In this document: one piece after another, positions 44,207 through 54,192 of the stretch
How the letters are laid out: every line of letters starts with the position of its first letter
Numbering within the stretch: position 1 is the stretch's first letter
Assembly: GCA_030762895.1 (NCBI GenBank)
Contig: CM061063.1
Location: 217,226,103 to 217,290,102 of the forward strand
DNA: 64,000 nt
DNA from: Sophora flavescens
Lineage: Eukaryota; Streptophyta; Magnoliopsida; Fabales; Fabaceae
Direction of reading: 5' to 3'
Translations under genes and position numbers: made by a program
Notes under the pieces: model-generated
Database searches by the model: none
Told to the model about the DNA's origin: nothing
The model's input: the letters and a program-made list of their open reading frames with translations, nothing else

Positions 44207-44830
44207 TGGCAATTCTAAATACAAAAACATGCAAAATATAAGTATCATGATAAAAATATTTAATAAGGTCTTTTATTAAATACGCTCCCACTATTTTACT
44301 CAAATCAATGACCCTCATCGTTGACTCGGAAAATCCCGTTGGAAGATTTTCTAGTGAGACCAAGATCCATATTTTACCTCATTCTGAGTCAACTTTGGCT
44401 GATCTCCCAAAACTCAGTTATTTAGGTAAGAAACTTCTTTCCAATTACATCTCATGTAACTCTTGGATCAGTTGGGTGAATAACTCTTATTCTAATCCAT
44501 CCCATGAACTAAAGCCCAACTCAAAGCCTCTAGGCCTTTCAATCCTATTGAATTTGACTTAGTTTAGTTAGACCCAATGGATAGCAATTGGACATTACAA
44601 TTGTCCCATCGCATCTTACTAGTATAGAAAAATGCACTCCGCTTTGGCGGACCTACAATTATTCGATATTAGTCTTGATGAGTGCTATGCATTGGCAGGC
44701 TCTTAAACTTAATATTTCATTTTGAGGGATTTTTATTAAAATTGATCTCGCCAGCGTTGTATCTCATACAAAATGTCTCTCAGCATACATGAAATACATG
44801 CTATCATATCTTCAACCAACATATAAAGCA
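44207..44830 (-). mobile_element. Copia leader region, unit 2
   Basis: Non-coding DNA upstream of the gag relic on the minus strand, ending at base A (44830) where the Helitron begins. I see nothing else in it. Confidence 0.65.
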
Positions 44831-45196
44831 TCTATAATATATACAAAGGAGAATGTATGCAGGAACTTGTTTTACACGTGTCATTCTCTCAGGCTGTCCA
44901 TGTCAGCATTTTCGTACGTGCCACTCATACCACGTTTCAAGGGATGACTGGATATGTAGCAATCTGCCTACAAAAGGAAAGATTTCAATGCATTATAAGA
45001 CATAAATTTTCAAATTCATATTATGTCATAAAGGAATATTATTGGAATGTCTATCAATGGAAGGTCTATTATTGATTTGATTGATATTTATTTGATTTGA
45101 TTGATTAATATTTTTTAAATTTGATTTGATTGTTATTTATTGACCTTTTGTTCTCCTAGCCCTTCTTCTCTTTCTCCCACAACTCCTCAACTCTTC

Positions 45197-46130
45197 TTTC
45201 TCTGGTATGATTTCTATGACTCATCTCTCAACTTTTTTTGTATTCTTTAATTCTATTTTGTTTTCACATTTTATATACATTTTTCTCCTTTGTTCTTCTC
45301 ATCTATTGCAGTTATTACTTGAGACTTTCAGTTGAAGGCAAGTTTTTCTCTCTCTATGTTTCCATCTTTGTATTTTAAATTTTAACATATGCATGTATTG
45401 ATAGTTTTTTTCACTTTGTTGCACCTTCATATTGTTGTTGTTCTTAAATTAATCAATACGGGCTTCTTGAAGTGTTTTTTTTTTATTTTACGATTTATCA
45501 ATTTCCAGGTATCATTCTTCTTCTTCTTTTTTAATTCTTCTTCAATCAATATTTTAAATGCAGAGTTTTCATTGGGCTTTTTTGTATGACATGTATTAGT
45601 GACTAACTACTCTAGATTGAAGTCCACACTTGCAAATTCTCATTCATGAAATGGTTATTTCAATTAGTTTTTTGACAAAAGATATTGTTTCTAATGTTGA
45701 TATTAACTTCATTGATGTTGCCTTTTAATATGACTTCTATGAATCCTCTCTCTTATCTTTTTTGATATTCGTTTATTCTTTTTTATGTTCTCACATTTTA
45801 TGTACACTTTTTTTCCTTCATTCTTCTCATTTGTTGCAGCTTTTAATTACTTGAGACTTTCAATTGAAGGCAAGTTTTTTTTTTCTATTTTATGATATGA
45901 TTAATATTTTCTATATTTCAAAATTTAAATCCCTATGTTTTAAATCCTAATATATGCATGTAGTGATAATTTTTGTTCACTTTGTTGTCAACTTCATTTT
46001 GTTGTTATTCTTGCATTAATCAATATTGGCTTCTCACGTGTTTTTTTTATTTTATGATTAATCATTTTCAGTTATTATTTTTTTATGTGGATATTTCTAT
46101 ATTTTGATAATCTTTCTTCACTTCCTTTTT
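45197..46130 (+). repeat. Tandem duplication, two units of about 530 bases
   Basis: ATTTCTATGACTCATCTCTC at 45204 recurs as ACTTCTATGAATCCTCTCTC near 45733. ACTTGAGACTTTCAGTTGAAGG near 45318 recurs near 45850, and CAATACGGGCTTCT near 45455 recurs as CAATATTGGCTTCT. The units are T-rich and diverged. No ORF. Confidence 0.8.
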
Positions 46131-46503
46131 TTTTTTGTGCAAGTACATTATTGTTGTCTCTCAAAATAACATTAAAGAGACAATCAAGGAGAAGAAAAGG
46201 TTCTTAAAAAGAATCATTTTGCTTCTTCACATTTTGGTTGAAGGAGTAAGTCAAATTTTATGTAATATCTAAGCTCCAGTAATGAAATATCTTTGGCACC
46301 ATGTGATTGTATGCATGTTAGCATTTTGTTTTACAATATGTGATATGCTTCCTCTTTATTTCTTGATCCACACAACCTTTTTGTTTGATTTTTTTGAATA
46401 AATATTTGTTTGTTTAGTGACTTTCTAACTGTTAATCGAAGTCCTTAATTAAATAACATCTTGATGTATTTTAGTTCTTCTAGTACTTTTAATACCCAAA
46501 GTT

Positions 46504-46505
<2 letters not shown>

Positions 46506-46572
<67 letters not shown>
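46506..46572 (+). repeat. AT microsatellite
   Basis: About 33 AT units without interruption. Confidence 0.98.
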
Positions 46573-46573
<1 letters not shown>

Positions 46574-46602
46574 TTCATCATTTTTAGAATACTCAAAAAC
46601 AC

Positions 46603-48185
46603 CATTGAATTCGAAATCCAATAGATGAATTATACTCAAAAGAAATATTATATTTTCTAAAAATTGAATAATTATTAATTAATTTAGGATTTCGATTTTA
46701 TAGTTGTCTGATAATGTTTTCAACACATTATTCTTAATAGTTTGAATTCAATAAAGTTTTCATCTTCAATGGTATTTATCGAGTGTTTATTCTGCAAAAT
46801 AATTTCTTTGAATGCCAAATAATTTCTTTCACTATTTTAATAATGACAATTGAATATGGCCCATATTACTTATGTTTATTAATGAATGCTTCGAGATTTT
46901 CCTCCCAATTAAAATTGAAAATTATAAGTAAATAACGAGTGCAATTCAAATTTGAAAATAGACCACACAATAAATTGATCTTAAAATACTGCTTCCAACC
47001 ATGGATTCTAATAAATCGGAAATCAATAATGAATAGAAGAATTATACTTAATAAATGGGAAGTCTTCTATACTTAATTTTAAATCACAATTCATTGGAGA
47101 AATATTTAAATATTCAAAAATCAACATTGAATATGAAATCAAATAGATTGATTATACTTAATAGAAATATTATATTTTTACAAGTTTGAATAATTATTAA
47201 TTAATTTAAAATTTAAAATTTAAAATTTATTGTTGTTTGATAATAGTTTCAACATATTATACCTAATAGTTTGATTTCGTATAAAATTCATCTTCAATGT
47301 CATTTATTGAGTGTTTATTCTACAAAGTAATTTCTTAAATGTGGAACAATTTCTTTCACCAATTTTAAGAATGACAATTAAATAAGGCCCATATTACTTA
47401 TGTGTATCATTTAATATTTTGTAATTTTTTCCCCAATTAAAATCTAAAATTATAGCTAAATAATTAGTGCAATTAAAATTTGAAAATGCACTACATAATA
47501 AATTGATCATAAAATATTGTTTACAACCGTGGATTCTAATGAATGAGAAATCAACAATGAATTGATGAATTATATTATACTTAATAAATTAGAAATCATC
47601 TATATTTAATTTCTAAAATTTCAATTGATTGGAGAAATATTTAAATATTCAAAAAACATCATTGAATTTGAAATCAAATAGATGAATTATACTTAATAGA
47701 ATATAAATTTTTTGAATAATTATTAATTAATTTAGGATTTCAATTTTATTGTTGTCTGATAACGTTTCCAACATATTATACCTAATAGTTTGAATTTGAA
47801 GGGAAAAAAACATCTTCAATGTTATTTATTGAGTGTTTATTCTACAAACTAATTTCTTGAAATGCCAAACAGTTTCTTTCACCATTTTTAAGAATGACAA
47901 TTGAATACGGTCCACATTACTTATGTGTATCAATAAATGCTTTGTGATTTTCTTCCCAATTAAAATAAAAAATTATAGGTAAATAACAAGTGCAATTCAA
48001 ATTTGAAGATAGATTACACAATAAATTTATCCTAAGATATTGCTTTCCATCGTGCATTCTAATAAATGGGAAATCAACAATGAATAGACGAACTATACTT
48101 GATAAACGGGAAATCATCTATATTTAATTTCTAAAATCACAATTAACTAGAGAAATATTCAAAGTGTTTTAAAAAATCATATTCT
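46603..48185 (+). repeat. Tandem repeat, three units of about 530 bases
   Basis: Units begin CATTGAATTCGAAATC (46603), CATTGAATATGAAATC (47125) and CATTGAATTTGAAATC (47660), so the periods are 522 and 535. Each contains ATTATTAATTAATTTA, TATTTA-TGAGTGTTTATTCT and TATTACTTATGTGTATCA. The third grades into the Helitron piece that is also found at 12299. Confidence 0.9.
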
Positions 48186-48252
48186 ATTAAACAGTCATTG
48201 TGAAAACACTCAAATATTCAAATATATCCATCCTTAATACATCGATACCGAT

Positions 48253-51147
48253 TGTGACACCCCGATTTTCACTGTTTTAAATAACAGAAATAAGTATGAT
48301 TATGTATATATATTTATATGAGTGTTAAAAAATTATTTTAAATAAACGGAGTTCATCATTCAATTCTACTTGAAACGTAGAAAGCTACAATTAAAATTTA
48401 GGTTGGAAAGTCAGGTAATCCCGGTCGGTAATTTCATTGACAGTATGATTATACTGCTCAAAAGACCTAATTTTAATTCATGAACGAAAAACTTAATATT
48501 TTTATTTTATTTCCTATGATAGTGTATTTTTAGAATTATTTCATAAAAAGTGAAATAATATACATTTTACGAACGCTATACTCAATCGGGCGAACGACGG
48601 AGCTGATTACGGGAGTTTCGGGACTCGATAAGTGGATGAACCTATATTCTCTTAGAACTAAGTCATCCATGTGAGAGGTTTAATGTGGCTTAGGGTTATG
48701 TTAGCAATTTTTGATAATTACATTTTGAACCCTAAACTTTCTATTAATTACATTTTGGTCCCTAAAATAATTTTCATGATACACTAAGTGAAATGGACCA
48801 AATTCTTGTCATCCAAACCCATTAAGGGCGGCGGCCTAGAGCCCAAATGTCATGACCAAAGATTAATTTTCATGATGCCATTTTAATTACCAAAGTTTCC
48901 TATGTCATGATTTTATGCCTTAAACTATTTTCATGAACAAAGTCATTTGGACTTGGGCTTTCTTGGCCCAAAAATGGCAGAAGGCCCATGCTTGCCATGG
49001 CTGCCCATAAGCTTGAAGAGTCAAGATCATTCAAGATCATTCTCACACTTTCTCAAAAGCTCTTAAGTGTTCTACCTTGTTCTTATTTTTCTCTCACACA
49101 AAGAAGCCAAGTTTGTGAAGGAAGTTGAAGATTGCTTGATCATTTTTCAATTCCAATAGGTGATTCTTCATCCTCATCATCTTTTAGTCATTGTTTCTTC
49201 AAATCATTTCATGATTCAAAGCTTTATTTTTCATATTCATCTTAGTTGTTCTTAACTTTGATAAATCATAGAAAAATCCTAAAAATGTGAAACCAATTTC
49301 TATGTTCCTATTATTATCTCTTCTATCATAATCCAACAGTATGTTGAAATCAAAAATTTCCTTCCCTTTTTACTCATCAAGGCCGAACCTATAGAGGTGA
49401 AGTTGGAGGAGATTTTGTTCATGTCTTTTCTAAATAATCATGTATATTAGCTTGTTAGTATATATGTTTAGGGAATCCAAGTTGTTTTGTCAAACAAAAA
49501 TCCCTAGCCCTATGAACATGTCATGGCCGAAACTAGGTGTGTGTGTGAGTTAGAAAGTTTTGATTTCGAAACTTAGTTGTTTAGCCACTAATCCATGATC
49601 TTGGTTAATTAAGGATCATTAATCCATGACTTAATCATGATTAGGAATTTTTAGTCACAAAGACCCTTGAGGTCGTGACCATGTACGAAGGATTTTGATG
49701 GTTTTAATTGTTTGATTAGTAATGGTTTGATTGTATTGGTGAAGGTTGAATTTATTACGTTGTGTACGTGAGAACCGGGCATTCGATGAAGCAATTTATT
49801 CCGCTGAGAATTCAACGAGAGGTAAGAGAGGATTACCTAAGGGATATATTCGATGGCTATATGCTATCCCGTATTTGTCCGTAATTATTTGTCTGTTAGT
49901 ATTTATTTAAGTTGTTTAATTTATGGTATTTGTATCTGTGTTGGTTTAATTGTGTTTAATTGTTTATCTACAATTATATTATGCTGTTGTGATGCATGAT
50001 CTGCCAGGGAATATCTATGTGCTATTATTGTTGGTTGTTGTTTGAGAAGCCTGACAGTGGTCAGTTCCCAATTAAATTAATTGAATAAAAGCTTTAAGAA
50101 AGTTCATAAATTATATTCAATGTTTTAACAGTACAATATTGGTATGTAATATTAATGGAAATTTTTATTTGGGAAAAATAAGGAATTTTGGAAAATATCA
50201 TTATTTTAATGATTTATTACTATAAGAGTGAATTATGAGTCATAATAAGAGCGAAACCGTGAAGTTATTTTTGTACTGCTAATTTTTATGTAAGAAATTC
50301 CGTAATATTATAAAATGTTATTATATGAAATTAATTGTTGAAAATAATTTATTGATGATTTTATAAAATTATTTAAGTGGAAAAAGCTAAGTTTTGGCTT
50401 AAAAGGCTTTAAAAGTGATAATTGATGGCAAATTTGGAAAAGTGTCGACGGCAAGTATTTTGAAACGACAGTACGTATTTTAAGTAAGTTTAAAACCTCA
50501 AGTGACTCACCTTTGTGAAAACTAAGTTTTATTATTTAAGGATTTTATTGAAGAATTTCCCATTTGAAAAGATTTTCCGAAAGCAAAATTAATTCAACTG
50601 TGTTGAAAGTGGTGTTGAACTTAGTAACCGAGACGTCTGGGTACTAAGGTTCTTTGTTGTTATGGACTTGGGGTCCTTTGGACTTTGAGGTCCTGTAGAC
50701 TTGGTGTCTACTGTATACATGGTGTATATGGTGTTTAAACATTTAATATGTTTTCTATTACCACGAACCAATGACTGGTGCATCGGTCGAGAGATGTCAT
50801 GATTGAGCACTCGGACTGTGAGGTCCTGTGTTGTAATGAAAGTTTTAAAGATGTTAAAACTATGTGAATCGTAAGCCATTTTGAGCTTCAGCAAAGAAAG
50901 ATTAAACACAAAGAAAAGTCTCAAGAACATAGTGTTTTTGCATGCATTTGGCAGACGTGCCCGTTATATTCTGGTTGTGTGCCTGTATTCTGGCCGCGTG
51001 CCTGGTGTCCTGGTTGTGTGCCTGGTGTTCTGGCTGCGTGTCTGGATCCTGATCAACTCATCACTTGTTGGGATATCTCATGAGATTAAGTGGGAATGTT
51101 TAGATGGTGTATTTGAAGTGATCATGCATATTTTTCCAAAGGATAAT
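48253..51147 (+). mobile_element. Family A LTR, copy A4, right-truncated
   Basis: It starts TGTGACACCCCGA after CCGAT (48248-48252), the counterpart of the CCGAC duplication of A2, and aligns with 12542 onward for 2.9 kb. It stops at 51147, where the Athila LTR begins; the remaining 650 bases and any internal region lie beyond the window or are lost. It contains a donor-like AG/GT at 49160 and an array at 50955-51045. Confidence 0.9.
50955..51045 (+). repeat. Minisatellite in LTR A4
   Basis: Four to five units of about 18-20 bases of the form TTCTGGCTGCGTGCCTGTG, sister of 15255 and 29080 but with different unit order and number. Confidence 0.85.
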
Positions 51148-51390
51148 TGATAAGCCTCTGGCTCATCGAGTTTTATAACTAGTAAGACCATGGTTTTTTG
51201 TACTAATTATTCGAGTTTAATCTCGTTTTCGCCCAAATCTGGATTTAATTGTCCTCAAGCAACATTTTGAGTCTCTTAAGTAGTTTTAGGATATTTTAGT
51301 TAATTTTTAGTCCAATAAAGCATTTACTGCTATTTCGTATTTTCAGGTTAATAAGAAGAGCAAAAAGGGAAGGACACTTAAAGCAGAAGC

Positions 51391-51751
51391 CATCACGCCC
51401 AGGCCGTGGCACTGGTCACGGCCGTGATGAGCTACCCATGAAGACCAGAAAGCATCACGACCCAGCCGTGATACCCATCACGGGCGTGATGAGAAGACCC
51501 TGAAGATCAGAGAGCATCACGACCCAGCCGTGATTCCCATCACGGGCGTGATGAGAAGACCCTGAAGATCAGAGAGCATCACGGCCTAGCCGTGATGGAG
51601 GTCACAGCCGCGATAGATCAGCACCCATGGACAAAATTGTTCACGGCCTGGCCATGATGGGCATCACGGTCGTGACAGACTAGAATTTGAATGTGCGCCC
51701 TTGGCAGAACACGTCACGGCCTGGCCGTGATGGCCATCACGGCTGTGACGC
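51391..51751 (+). repeat. Array of GC-rich dyads upstream of the E TATA box
   Basis: Twelve inverted repeats of the TCACG...CGTGA type in 360 bases. The best are TCACGGCCGTGA (51416-51427, full palindrome), CATCACGGC-CTA-GCCGTGATG (51578-51598, 9-base arms) and TCACGGCC-T-GGCCGTGA (51714-51730). CATCACG-GG-CGTGATG occurs twice. Three units start at 51451, 51513 and 51575 (period 62). The GC content and CpG density are far above the surroundings. Confidence 0.96.
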
Positions 51752-51760
51752 GCGCCTGAT

Positions 51761-51770
51761 CTATAAAAAG
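51761..51770 (+). promoter_or_regulatory. TATA box of the E LTR
   Basis: CTATAAAAAG lies ten bases after the last dyad of the array, in an otherwise GC-rich context, and is followed by a plausible leader. This is the clearest promoter in the window. The element relative G has TTAATAAAAGG at the matching place. Confidence 0.75.
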
Positions 51771-51961
51771 GCACCAGGGCAGACAGAAATGGCAATGAAT
51801 TTTCACTATTTTTTTATGAATTATTTGAAAAGTTTTTGTTACATTTGTGATGGAGAACTAATCACAAGGGATTAGTCTGCTGTAATCGGTTTCCGCCGAC
51901 CTTGAGGTTCCACAACTCCCAATCAAATTGCTTCTCCCTTTCAATATTATGTTATATGTCT

Positions 51962-52155
51962 TGTTTGCTTAATTCAAGTTATATAGAACAAGTATTGATT
52001 AATTTCGATGATTATATGTTCCTTTACCTTGATCGCGTTTGCTTAATTCGCGTGTGTTGATCGTGTTTGCTTAATTCATGATAGTTTTAATCCGTTTGCT
52101 TAATTCGGAAATAAGGAACATATATCCCGTAGTGTCAATTGCGCTTGTTTAATTG
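51962..52155 (+). repeat. GTTTGCTTAATTC iterons in U5 of E
   Basis: Five copies: 51963, 52036, 52064, 52093 and a decayed one at 52144. Spacing is 28-30 bases in the central three. The LTRs of G carry the same motif in at least four places (complement near 55724, 55752, 55777 and 55853). Confidence 0.88.
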
Positions 52156-52438
52156 CTGCTACAGTCGAAAAGGGATTAGAATCCGCTTAGGGCATGGAAA
52201 GTATGTGAATCAATGATAGTTGGGAAACTGAAACAGTAGATTAATCATTCTAGCTTATTGATAATCACTTAATTACACTGTTCTCTTAATCGAATCTTCA
52301 ACCTAAACACCCCGCAATCGATTTGTAGGTTAATAATAATCCGAGAGTCCTTGAGATACGATACTCGAGTTGTCATTCCCTAACTACAATTTTCTTTCTA
52401 ATTACTCGTTTTTGACCCGTGTGCGACAGCGGATCAAA

Positions 52439-52449
52439 TTGGCGCCGTT
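52439..52449 (+). other. Primer-binding site of E, first part (split)
   Basis: TTGGCGCCGTT is the first part of the Asp-tRNA complement; it continues as GCCGAGGACTC at 53995 after solo LTR F. The CCGTT at 52445-52449 is repeated at 53990-53994 as the target duplication. Complete form: see G at 58871-58888. Confidence 0.92.
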
Positions 52450-53989
52450 TGTTGACGGATCTGGGCAAGTATACCCAGTCGTGCAAGTAATACGGTGGTG
52501 AGACCGGTTATCGTATCCACGGGGATTGGATGTCAAGTACCAATTCACAAACTCAGCTACTATCTAGACTAAACAAAGAAATCAAAACAAACAAAACAAA
52601 AGGAATAAAATATTTTTTGTCTTTTTGGGGACTTTTAACAAACACTTGGAGTGCAGAAAGGATATGTTGGGACTAGACTTCACCAAATCTCTACCTCATG
52701 CAATACCAGGACTAGATACCTCCCATTCATGCTTCAAATATTAAAATCAATCCACTAAACTACTCAAACCCCGATTCCTCGGATGGCAAGAGCCTAAATC
52801 CACTAATAGACCTTAATTCCTTAGGTGGCCTAGATTAATGAATTTGCATTATGATTAGGGATTACGCGATTACTAGTAAACCAAACTCCATTCCTAGATG
52901 AAAGGGTTACTAGGTGATTAAATTCAGTTCCGGTTCTAATACGAATTTCCCAATTGCATATCAAAACACAAATCAAGTCATGGGGGTGCTAGCCACAACA
53001 AGCATTAAGCATGGAAAATTAATCACTAATACGAAGCATAAACATAGAATAATCAGTCAAGATAAATACATGAAGTTTAGTTTGATTACATCTAATCCCA
53101 CAAACTGGGATTAGCTACTCATAATTACAGAGAAAGTCAAACCAGAGAAATAGGAGAAGAGGAGAGAACAAGCTCCATGGGAGATTTCCACCGTCGTCCA
53201 CAAAGACCCCTCTCAAAGAACTCCCTTCTGGGGTTGCAATCCTCCCTCAGCCGCAGCCTCCAAGTGCCTTTCTACTCAAAACCCTAAAACTAAAACTAAA
53301 ACTCCCTCTTTCTGCCCTAAAACAACAACTTATTCCAATCAGTTATGCGCGCGCTCGCGAGGCGAATGTCTTCTCGCCAGGCGAATATTAAAAATCTGGT
53401 CTTCAGAGATTGGATCTCTCGCGAGGCGAGAGTTACTCGCGGGGCGAGTCAGTGAGGTTCTTCTCAAATACGCCCGTGATGAGCATCAGGGCCTGGGCGT
53501 GATGGCTTCCGTTTCTCAGGCTCACGAGGCGAGAGATTGTTCGCGAGACGAGACAGAAATGGTTGTATTTTCTGGCACGGTCAGCCTTCAGGTTCGCGAG
53601 GTGAGGTGTGTTTCACGGGGCGAAACAGAAAGGATGTCATTCTGCTGTTTCTGGCTGTCTTCAGTCTCGCGTGGCGAGTAGTCTCTCGCGGGGCGAGCCT
53701 TTCCTGTGACAGCTTCTGACTTTTGCCTTCTGCTCTTCTCAGTTTTCTTGATCATGGCCGTGATGGGCTCTGCTTGGCTCATTTTCTTCACTTCTCAAGC
53801 TCTATTTCATCCAAGCTCCATCTTGGCTAATTCTGAGCATTTTTCCTTAAATTCCTGTAAAACAACACCAAGAAACCGCTTCACCCGTTTCAAGAGAAAA
53901 ACTAACTAAAAACAAATAAAGAATGCCTAATCTATATGAAAAATGCATGCAAAAGTGTACAGAAAATATGATGTAAAATCACACTATCA
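52450..53989 (-). mobile_element. Solo LTR F inside the E primer-binding site (1540 bases)
   Basis: Plus-strand ends are TGTTGACGGATC and CACACTATCA, with exact 5-base duplications CCGTT on both sides. In its own sense it starts TGATAGTGTGATTTTACATC, a start typical of Athila/Tat-type LTRs. There is no internal region, so it is a solo LTR. It holds a dyad array at 53350-53700. ORFs at 53499-53909 run through this array and are not genes. Confidence 0.92.
53350..53700 (-). repeat. Dyad array CTCGC-NNN-GCGAG in LTR F
   Basis: About ten dyads, most with a three-base spacer. Examples: CTCTCGC-GAG-GCGAGAG (53416-53432), ACTCGC-GGG-GCGAGT (53435-53449), GTTTCAC-GGG-GCGAAAC (53611-53627, one mismatch), CTCGC-GTG-GCGAG (53666-53678) and CTCGC-GGG-GCGAG (53685-53697). 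Outer bases change on both arms together (T..A, A..T, TTTC/GAAA). One E-type dyad (GCCCGTGATGAGCATCAGGGC) lies at about 53471-53491. Confidence 0.95.
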
Positions 53990-54192
53990 CCGTTGCCGAG
54001 GACTCTTGTTGTTATTAACAGATTTGTTGATACATTAATGAATTAGTTCTGGCTACTAGGTCTGGTTGTTCGGACTTGTTTGATTTTGATCCTGAAATTG
54101 AGAAAACCTTGCAAACATGCCGTAGAGCAATTCAGGCTAGCACTAGTTCACCAACCAATAGTGATTCTGATTCTGAACTTGCTTTTGATAAC

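Larger units (their letters stand above)
40634..44830 (-). mobile_element. Internal region of copia element C, unit 2
   Basis: On the minus strand it runs from leader (44830-44207) through gag, integrase and RT relics to a polypurine tract at 40650-40634. The order gag-IN-RT is the Ty1/copia order. The whole is broken by stops and frame changes. The region 40650-41200 is the decayed RNase H end. Confidence 0.85.
44831..48252 (+). mobile_element. 5' part of Helitron, unit 2 (non-autonomous)
   Basis: It begins TCTATAATATATACAAAGGAG directly after an A and soon has CACGTGTCATTCTC and GTGCCACTC, a make-up common at plant Helitron 5' ends. There is no Rep/helicase coding. It holds two sets of tandem duplications (45197-46130 and 46603-48185) and an AT microsatellite. 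It is interrupted at 48252 by an A LTR at the same point as in unit 1. Adding 29891-30394 gives a Helitron of about 3.9 kb. Confidence 0.7.
51148..52436 (+). mobile_element. 5' LTR of element E (1289 bases)
   Basis: It starts TGATAAGCCTCTGGCTCATC, itself a near-perfect inverted repeat (GATAAGCC-TCT-GGCTCATC, one mismatch), and ends ACAGCGGATCA. In order: about 240 bases of U3, a 360-base dyad array, a TATA box at 51761, a leader, a set of GTTTGCTTAATTC iterons at 51962-52155, and the end. The second half matches the LTR of G, but the U3 array has no counterpart there. Confidence 0.92.

Noticed and set aside
45300..45900. Host gene exons (pyrimidine tract, TTGCAG, ACTTGAGACTTTCAG)
   Set aside because: The segments look like splice acceptors, but they are tandem copies within the Helitron and no coding frame follows.
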